Positions 55,706 to 64,000 of a stretch of DNA of 64,000 nucleotides are shown here, piece by piece (position 1 is the stretch's first letter; each line of letters starts with the position of its first letter). The position numbers and the translations under genes were made by a program. Where the stretch lies: NCBI RefSeq assembly GCF_964275005.1, contig NC_092689.1, forward strand, positions 1,557,501-1,621,500. Reading direction: 5' to 3'. Under the pieces are notes generated by a model. That model was not told the origin of the DNA and did no database searches. It saw nothing but the letters and a program-made list of their open reading frames with translations. The stretch comes from Diadema setosum (Eukaryota > Echinodermata > Echinoidea > Diadematoida > Diadematidae).

Positions 55706-58370
55706 GAACACAAAAACAATTTTAACACAGACTTGCTACAGGCTTCAAATTGATGAGGGTGATAACGTTCTACCTCAATGTGAATGGGGAAATACCGGTG
55801 CACAGCTTTTTCCCGTAATTGAATAAGACATCAGACGCTTATCTCTTATCGGGCGATCTTTAATGTAGATTCTGTTGCGCCACTCTCCGCTGTACAGGAT
55901 TTGCTGTACCGTGAAAATTCGTCCGAACACTCCACGAATGTTGCGCCTTTCGAAGAAAATTGATGACTTGATCACAATGGAAATGGAGTGAGCGCTGTTT
56001 TATTTTTACATTGCCTGTTGTCATTGATTGTATTTGTCACCAGAGAAATTTAATACTCTATCGATGTGAAGCTGTGCTTTCAGCAGTAAAAACAATGTTC
56101 ATACTGAATATTTGTATCTATATCTATAAATATTTCTTTTCATTTGAATGTATTTATGTAAATATCGTGCTTATTTGCTCTTTTATATTGATACAATAGC
56201 CATAAGGAACTTGCTACAATCTTCAAAGATAATGCTTCTCGCATAAGAACCATCAAATTTAATTGTTATTCTAGAGACCTTATAGTTAAAAACACTTAAA
56301 AACTTCCGTTTTAAAGGTGACAAGGTTGAACGATGTATACCCACACAATCAAAGAATTGCAATAAGAGTCTTTTGAATAGAAATTATTGTCACTTTACTT
56401 CTACTTGCTCAGGAATCTTTGCCAAGTTCCACATGAAACAAGCTAGTGGAATGACAGTACGCAATAGGTCAATATTCATCACACTATGTTGTTCTAACTT
56501 CTTCAGCGCACCATCTTTTATGCGCCGGCACTGCCATTGCCGAAGGCGTATGAAATTCATCTACACCAGCTCGTCCGCTTCGGATTCTTGTTTCATGTTA
56601 GATGAATGAGGGGCATTTTCATTTGGCTTTACTAAGGAATATTTCGCCTTTTTACCCCTCTTTTCCTCTCCTCCTTCCTTCTCCTTCTCGTCTCTTCTCT
56701 CCTCTTTCCTTCTCTTCAGCCCCTTCCATTCCTTTTACCTATACTGGACATTAATCACCACCATTATTTTCTTCTTCCACTTCAAATTCTCCATCTTTTC
56801 GTCTTTTTTGCGCTTCTTCTTGTTTTTTCTTTTACTGCTAATGCAATGCGACTATCTATATCCGATGATATGACCTTTCTATTCGGCATATAATAATTCA
56901 ACATCAGACCACAGTCAACCCCTCGAAGTCCACGTGGCGTGCTCAGAGAACCTACTAATTTTCACGCGTTATTCATTTTCCAACTCGAGATGAAAACTCT
57001 CCCCGCCGCGGTGTGTACGAGCGAAAAGCGTGATATTAAAGGTCAAGATATCCGCCTCTTAACCAATCGCAATAAATCTGCGGGAGACGCTCTGCTCTCG
57101 TGGCTTGCCGCCCGGGCTGGAGTGTGTTGGTATGCCCGGTTCGAGAGGAGACTGAGTGATATAGTGACATATACAATACCATGTAATCATCATTGTTTTG
57201 ATTTCTTCCCGTTGTTCGATATGTACATCTTCAAGTGGTCCGATAGAGCAGTCCCCGCGTTTTGGTTCCAGGCCTTTGCTATCTTACTTCAATCGTTTAC
57301 CTGCAACTACATTATTATGTGAAGTACTCACACGTACATGTTTATGTTTGTATATGCGCGCGCGCACTTACACCCACGTACACACACATACCTATGCGTC
57401 GTCAGAAGTACTAGCTAGGTATCGTATGACATTTGCAGATATTAGTTTATCCATGCACATTTTCAAAACATTGCCAAATGTTTTCTTTACCACCGAGCCT
57501 TATAACGAAAAAAAAAAACAAAACAAAACAAAACAAAAACGAAAATGACGGGGAAAAATGCTATTGTAATCATGCCTTCATGCATTGCATTTTATTCCTC
57601 GCACCAGCCGTAACTCCTGGAGAAAACGAGCACAAAATGTAGCCGTATGAACCTTACAACACTTAAAAAAATTACTAGTTGCTACTACATTTCGATTACT
57701 TCAAGGCTTAAAAACACTTTGGAATTGGCAAAACATTTCGTGGAGTGCCAGAATTCCCCTGAGTTCTTCCGCATCCCCTCAGGTGGTATCAAGGAAGCAT
57801 CCAAACCTGTCTCGATTCGCCAACACTTCGTGAAGAGAGGCACATTAATCGGTTGACAGGCTGACCGGGTTTATATATTTATATACCGGCCTATCACTGC
57901 AGTGGCAGTATCAGTATGTATAATTCATAAATCGTGGTTTTTAAAGTGGAAAAGAATGTATCTGCTTTGACAACAGCCCTCATGAATAATTAATATTGTC
58001 AATTTACACGGCCAAGATTTCTATAAGACAAGACAAGAAGTGGTAGACATGGTGGACATCTGTCGCATTACTTCGACTAATGGTATGTCATGGCAGAAAC
58101 CAAACAAGACAATACAACAACAATCACAAAACGAAATATGCAAATTTGAAAATTAACATCTTGTCTTTCTCGGAAAAGATTGAACAGTAGGTCCATGGAT
58201 TAAGTAACAATATCATGTCCTTGCTACACACACGCCAACAAATATACCTTCGTATTCGATACACGGACATGACGGAAGTCGTATACTCAAACATTTCTAT
58301 ATCCATGGATGTGCATCGCACGTTCTCACTCATGTTTTGTTCTCGGAATATGTAGCTGAACTGTCAATGC
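51210..58370. other. No gene recognised; simple-sequence tracts
   Basis: Poly-G/T runs at 52540-52620, 52988-53035, 53249-53268; C-run then A-run at 54922-54950; CA-like tract at 55670-55705; pyrimidine-rich at 56640-56830; gcgcgcgc at 57355-57366. The 57000-57150 stretch is locally CpG-rich (ccccgccgcggtgtgtacga) and has an open frame, but no domain. No conserved exon is seen. Confidence 0.45.
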
Positions 58371-58379
58371 TGGTTCTAG

Positions 58380-58515
58380 CATAATTACCCCTTCCCCTAT
58401 AACCCTAATCCTAATCCTAATCCCAATCCGGAACCTTATCCTAAACCTAACCCTAATCTTTACTGTAACCCTATCACTAAGTGGTCTTTATCCGGGGGTA
58501 ATAATTGTCCTCGGG
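58380..58515 (+). repeat. Telomere-like CCCTAA/CCTAAT repeat between inverted ends
   Basis: ataattaccccttcccctat is followed by degenerate (cctaat/ccctaa)n to about 58475, then gggggtaataattg, the inverse of the left border. This makes a small inverted-ended unit with telomere-like filler. Confidence 0.6.
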
Positions 58516-60539
58516 GAGCAATATTGTCCTGATACGGTCAATGCTATATGGTTATCACAGAGTTGCCTCACGTAACATATTGGCAGTGACAGTAGGTCAC
58601 GCTGACAAGTAATTGACTAAAATGGACTTTGTTTTATATTTCAATTTCAACAAATCTCCAAGTAGTCGGTATGATGAAATTGCCACCATTTTTAAGTATT
58701 CATATTTATCATGTTGATGGAATCAAAGTGTTTTCCTTAGGTTTCGACCAAACTATAATGTTTACGGAAGAAATTAGTGTGACTATATTTCATGAAAGAA
58801 ACAAAAGCATTCGCAATCATAAGAGACATGAACACTGATTGTCCTTGCAGGTTACGGGCACATTGTATAGTTAAAATATCTCTTACCCTATGAAACATTC
58901 ACCATAATGTTTGGAAAGAATTCGTCCACTGTCTTTTTTTTAATGTGAGACATATTCAGACTGTTGCTATTGTTACTTGAGACCTTTTTAATGAGATGTA
59001 GTTGCATTTTGTGAAAAATAACCGGTATTGACGTAGATTGTATGAATCATTTTCTGAAAATGAACAAACCATATATGAATTTTAAACATGTTAAAGTTTT
59101 GAGTTCACAATGGTATTGAAATTACCATTTCGTTAGGAATTTCATTAAATAAAGATTCTTGTAAAAAGCAACACAAACTTGCCGAAGAAAGCATTTTTCT
59201 GGGGCTGAAAAACATAAATCATTTAGTAATGCAGGCCAACGCGCACTGTGAGTACACTGTTGTGAGTACATTGTTATGACGAACAATGTTAAAGTCGTAC
59301 ATGACGATGTTAACATAGCGACCGTTGCTATTTGCCGAAAAATTTTATCAACGGCTTTTAAAATGGAACTCCTTAAGCTAAGTATACTTGGAAGCAGAAT
59401 GCAGTGTTTGTTATATTTTGCGTGTTTTGTTTTCTGAAAGGCATTTAAATCAGTAACTCTTTTCACGTTCTCATATATTTGCAATGGCAAAAAACAAAAA
59501 ACAAACCCAAGCACACACACACACACACACGCACACACACACAAATCACACACCTCTAACTTGTGCCTATACTTTTATGGCAAAGGGATTATGCTATAGA
59601 ACAGAATCAGGCAGTTATTCAACATTGTCTTGGAAATTTTCCCCAATATCCCTTTATTATTACCAATCCAGGTTAATCAGGAAATTTGTTAAGGCCTGTG
59701 GAAAGATCAAGCAGAGAATCACGTTAACTGGCGACTTTTCTTGTGCTTCAATCCCTCTTAACTGGTACTCAGGGTGTGCATGTTGCATAATCAGTTCCAC
59801 CGGGGTATCAAAGTCACAGACAGCCAAATTTGAGGTGATGAGAATGTCTGCATGACCAACAAATTTCCAGGACTATTTCATTCTGCTTCTATGCCCTTCC
59901 GATGAATCTTTCATCAACAGCTCGGCGTAATCCCGCATAACTATCTTCAACGGCAAGCGATTTACTGCGGAAAAATAATGATCAGCTAATAGATATGCCC
60001 CATTTACGAGCCCAACTGCGATTGCTCGCTTTGAGAGGATTGCATAGATGGAACTCACCAGCTGCGTACATCCTCGTTTTTCCCAGTTGAAGTATTATTG
60101 TTTTGGCGCCACCTGTGTATCAAGAAATTTCGTCGTTTTCTCCTTGTAAAAGCAACACCATGAATCTTAACGTTGTCATCGACGTTTTTTTTTTTCGGGG
60201 GTTGGGGAGCTTATCTTTTCCAATACTAGATTTCATGGTAATGCATTGTTTGATTCTTCTGAATCAATGTCTTTATCTTAGTTTAAGTAAAGTTCATAAA
60301 TTTTCCAGTATTTTATTGGATTTCAAAAAACTACCTAAACGAGATATAAAAGTGATCAGGTATACTTATTACAGGAGAGAGAGGTGTGTTTCATATAAGT
60401 TTTGTTTGAAATGTATACAATATGAATGCAAAGTTAAGTAAAGGAAGAAAGGATTAAAAAAGGTAGCAAGCTGTCATCCTAGTTCAAGCAAAGGTTGCTT
60501 GCGTTCTCTTAATCTGATAGCGAAAAAGATACTTTCTTT
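58516..60539. other. No gene recognised
   Basis: A short CA tract at 59508-59545. Other ORFs are short with no similarity recognised. Confidence 0.5.
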
Positions 60540-60730
60540 GTACTCCTACACCATACTGTGACATCATAAAGAGTTCTACCGCCACTTTATCCAAAGATGA
60601 GTCAAAACTTTGAAAGTTCATAACTTTTGACCTGCTTGTCAACTTTTGCTCAAACTTCACTGATGTGTTCTTCCCGTATTGCTGCATTCACACAATTCAT
60701 ACATGTTGGGGTAAATTCCTCTTTTATCGG
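60540..60730 (+). mobile_element. Solo arm of 25502-type foldback family
   Basis: tgtgacatcataaagagttc, aaaactttgaaagttcataa, cttttgacctgcttgtcaac, acttcactgatgtgttcttc and attgctgcattcacacaatt follow the right-arm order of 25883-26072. Diverged, single arm. Confidence 0.6.
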
Positions 60731-62476
60731 TAAATCTCCAATTCTAACCACGAACTAATTTGAATATCTCTTCTTTTTCATTTCCCTCCAATTTCCATGG
60801 AGGGCAAACATGTCTCGATAAAGGAAACGATTTTCGTCACCTTTTAAATGATATAAGTGATCATTCATCGTGTGGGGAAAAGCAAATGCAAAAGCATAAA
60901 CAAATCAAATCTTGGTTATTCACCTCGTAAAGAATGCTATGAATACTGTTGCATACAACCGCCAGGGAGCGAACGAGAAGCGGCGCCGTTTAAAATGCAA
61001 ATAGCGGCATTGAACAGGCGAAGTGGGGTGGAATGGCAGTCTTGCCGATGTGTGTGTGCGTGCCACATATTGGTAAAAAGCGGGCTTCGACAATTACTAC
61101 TAATCCTTGTCGATTAGCGAAATCATCGGGGCGGGGCGTTGTGATCAGTGAACCCGTGGCTGACTGTAGAGCCAATTGCACATCCCTCGCAGAAAAATCG
61201 TTTTGACTGTAAGTTTGTGTATATTCACTTTGTGCCTTTCTAAATGTCTTCCAAAATTCGAAACAAAAAAGTCAACCATAAGGACACATTTAGGTGGTAT
61301 ATTCGCTGCCGCAAAAGCATCACTGAAGTTTTGAGGTAATCACGTAGATTAATCAGTATATTGCTCAGAGTTCTTGGTCTATAGGAGGATATTCAACCAC
61401 TTCAATAGTTTAGTTTCACTTTTCTTTCTGAGTTAATACTGCTTTACTCACCGAGATAAACAACCACAGGAGAGAGGGATGACGTACAAACACTGACAAG
61501 CTAGATTAGTCTTTAATTTACTCTTATTTGTAAACAGTTATACCCGACCTATGTTAGCAAGTGTTCCAAGTTAGTTATCCCGCTTCTATCTCTGCTGTGC
61601 TTGATAAGACGACAACAACACCAATACCGACAACCAACGACAATGACAAAAATGACAAAAATTCAGAAGGTATATCGCTAGTTTTTGATGATCAGCAACC
61701 TGTCCGACTCCACAGCGGAAAACACCATTTGACCCCATCCCCTCGGGATAGGTTTCTCCTGGCTTATCTCATCAACTGATAGAACAATATCAACGAGGCA
61801 CTCTCGTGTATGAGGAGGTGTATAGGCCCATCGTCAGGGACGCTGAAATCGGCTTTTCTAACACGATATACCAACGGGACAGTAATTCAACGCAGAATCA
61901 AGTCGCACTTTTTTTCCCTGAAGGGAACTTGAAGGGAACTATGCTCACGGGTCCTCAAATCCCATGACGGATGGCTGTACTCCATAAAGCTGGCATGGAG
62001 GTCGCAATGATAAAATATCCCGTTTCGCTGCCATCCACAATTATCGATTGCTCTTTCCAACAAACAACAGAGAGCATAGAAAAGTTTAATACACTTTTCA
62101 ATATTGGAGATCATCTGCTTCATCCTTCAATATAGATTCTTATTTTTGTTTCGTTCAAATGTCATTAAAATCATTAATTATTTCTTATATGCGGTGCATT
62201 CATTCATATGATCATGCATACTATGTGGAAATCGCATTGACAGTTTTTGGCTATATGGTGCGTTAGAGGTTTGTGTTCTTTTTTTCTACTGAATAATGAG
62301 AAATGAAATGTCTGCTGCCCATGAAATTGAAATAATCTTTTAACCTTATATTGAAATAGCTCTGAATTGCATACAAAGTAATCTGACCTAGCCATAAACA
62401 TTATACACAATGTATATTCTATTTAATTCTTATGATTTGATGCCATTTAGCACATATAGATAGAGCAACAACAAAA
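60731..62476. other. No gene recognised
   Basis: AT-rich; no repeat family or exon identified. The 72-aa plus ORF at 61561-61779 has a K/D/N-rich low-complexity centre and no known motif. Confidence 0.45.
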
Positions 62477-62626
62477 GCCTGGTGGTCTAGTGGAGATGAC
62501 GCCTGTCCGGTGATCAGGAGGTGGTAGGTTCGAATCCTACTCGATTATGTACGCCCATGATTTTTATCATGGCTACAGTGCTTATTTACGCCGATGTAGG
62601 GCAATTTGTCAATCAGTTGCAATAGA
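62477..62626 (+). mobile_element. tRNA-derived SINE, plus strand
   Basis: Box A TGGTCTAGTGG (62483-62493) and box B GGTTCGAATCC (62527-62537) are both close to the tRNA consensus. They are followed by gcccatgatttttatcatgg, tgcttatttacgccgatgta and caatttgtcaatcagttgca, the same body as 10405-10592. Acceptor-stem pairing is absent, so it is a SINE, not a tRNA gene. The best-preserved promoter of the copies here. Confidence 0.85.
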
Positions 62627-63008
62627 AGGAAAATAGCTGTGTGAAATAAAAGGGGATCAGGAAGGATCTGTCAGGTTCCCATTATCAGCTGTACGGCATT
62701 GCCATTGCTTTCCTCCATTTTCTCAGTACATACTAATTTCCAAAGTATGAAATCATAAATGATTTGTTTGAAAATCAGTACATAGCACATACAGTCATGT
62801 TCTTACTGTATACATGATGGTATTTCAGGTTTATGTTACTTTTTAATCTATCCTGCTGGACTTAATGAAACAACAAAATACAATGATGATTGAATTCAAA
62901 AGCTCTCTGTTACACGCTGTCACGTCATATGGCGCTCCTGTAATGTACAACTTATACAAACTTAAACACAATTTACACGTTGGGAATGCACATTACACAG
63001 GGCATTAG

Positions 63009-63266
63009 AAAGAACTATCTACCCGATATTAACATTTAACATTGGGAGCAATGAAAAAAGTGGAATTGTCACATTTGATGCATTTATAGATATACTTAAG
63101 TTCTATCACCAAACACCCTACCGTACAAAATTTCGCAAGAACTATCTACCCGATATCAATATTTAACATTGGGAGCAATGAAAAAAAAAATGGAATTATC
63201 ACATTTGATGCATATGAATATACTTCAGTTCTATCACCAAACACCTTATCGTACAAAATTTCGCAA
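63009..63266 (+). repeat. Tandem duplication, about 128-bp unit x2
   Basis: Both units (63009-63136, 63137-63266) run from aagaactatctacccgatat through aacattgggagcaatgaaaa and cacatttgatgcat to gtacaaaatttcgc. About 90% similar by eye, differing mainly in an A-run length and scattered substitutions. Confidence 0.9.
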
Positions 63267-63753
63267 TCAAGCCGAAAATACAGGAAGATATTACTGATTT
63301 TCTCGATAAGCCGTCACGGTGACGGTGTATTCTAGAGACGACTTTTAGTAAAACTATTGTTCACATTTTGTATGTTTAACAATAATTACCATTGATTGAT
63401 ACTATTAACATTTTCATGTTGGTTATTTCTATTCCTAACTCATATTTTAAAACTATTTTCAAGCTCTAGAACTGTGGTTTTTTTTAATCCGCAAATGTAA
63501 GCAAGGGTGCTTTTTAACTTTGGGAAGCTGTTCAAAAGTTAAGGCGCAGGGCTTTTACAGCAATGCTTTCAGGCTAGCCCAGCTCCGAACTAACTGAACA
63601 GCACGAACAAACAGTAGCAGTGCATTTCATAATTTACAGGCAATGCCAGGCCAGCAGCTGAGCGTAGACAAGCGGTCGTTAGTATACCGGTCATTAGTAC
63701 TAACGCCCGGTAAAAGATAAAGTTGGGCCTTTAGGCAAAAATACAAGACTGGT

Positions 63754-63781
63754 CACGTGATAGCTCTCAGCCTATCACGTG
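63754..63781. promoter_or_regulatory. Paired E-box palindrome
   Basis: CACGTGATAG, 8-nt loop, CTATCACGTG: a perfect 10-bp inverted repeat with a CACGTG bHLH-type site in each arm. Function unknown; no adjacent gene visible in the window. Confidence 0.4.
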
Positions 63782-64000
63782 TTTAGGATCCATATCACCA
63801 TCTTATACAGATACGTAACACACACGTTCCTGGAATATCGAGAAGCAAATGACTACACGAAGCGGAGTACGTGTTTAATGAGCGACAGGGATTTATGGGA
63901 AGTCACTCGGGGTCGTTGTGTCGGGGGAAAGTTTGTCTGGCGCTCCGCTGATTTCCTCACGGGATTGGAATATTGGCAGCTAATATCTCACTTACGTGAC

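Noticed and set aside
55443..55826. 127-residue ORF with overlapping frames
   Set aside because: Several frames are open at once and the end is CA/CATA repeat; no family resemblance.
56939..57322. 127-residue ORF in a CpG-rich patch
   Set aside because: No recognisable domain, no convincing splice context; open length is modest and may be chance.
62477..62560. Functional tRNA gene
   Set aside because: Boxes A and B look good, but the acceptor stem does not pair, and the following sequence recurs as a SINE body at 10405.

Overview
This is an intron-rich animal nuclear genome window, not a prokaryotic one. It has small exons with GT/AG borders, kilobase introns, AT-rich noncoding DNA, abundant CA/TA/AAT microsatellites and many short inverted-repeat transposons. 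The repeat style resembles echinoderm genomes: foldback elements with an internal AAGTTATGA-like core, TA-flanked CAGT-ended MITEs, a tRNA-derived SINE and G/C-rich 'cctccgcca...ggcggaggca' modules. A sea urchin or close relative is my best guess; no species marker is visible.

Two conserved genes can be reconstructed exon by exon, and they lie head to head. On the minus strand, positions 4331-9547 carry a ribosomal protein eL34 gene (RPL34, 114 aa, five coding exons, one a 14-nt microexon). A likely TOP-type untranslated first exon sits at 11841-11860 and a poly(A) signal at 4275-4280. On the plus strand, positions 14195-25038 carry a VTI1A-type Qb-SNARE gene (218 aa, eight coding exons). About 2.3 kb separates the two putative 5' ends. 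One gene serves the ribosome and the other membrane traffic between TGN and endosomes; no functional link beyond adjacency is implied.

The introns of both genes are full of mobile-element relics. VTI1A intron 1 holds an antisense LINE reverse-transcriptase relic. It is cut by a 741-bp insertion with hairpins at both ends and a 15-bp direct duplication. A relative of that insertion lies just upstream. RPL34 introns hold several MITEs and a long repeat with arrays of TGACCTTTGACC (DR1-type nuclear receptor half-sites).

From 25 to 35 kb there is a long foldback element, a small THAP-domain ORF (minus, 27960-28280) that lacks one zinc-ligand cysteine, and a frame-broken relic of a large invertebrate protein family (minus, 28972-31301). 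From 35 to 64 kb I recognise no conserved gene. That half holds foldbacks (a 3.5-kb composite at 38.67-42.18 kb and a near-perfect hairpin at 43.58-43.93 kb), a Tc1/mariner-like MITE, a piggyBac-like mini-element at 33.6 kb, microsatellites, degenerate telomere-like CCCTAA tracts, local tandem duplications and a tRNA-SINE. I found no convincing new multi-gene system. The most unusual items are the hairpin-ended insertions, the microexon, the long foldbacks and the DR1-loaded repeat.
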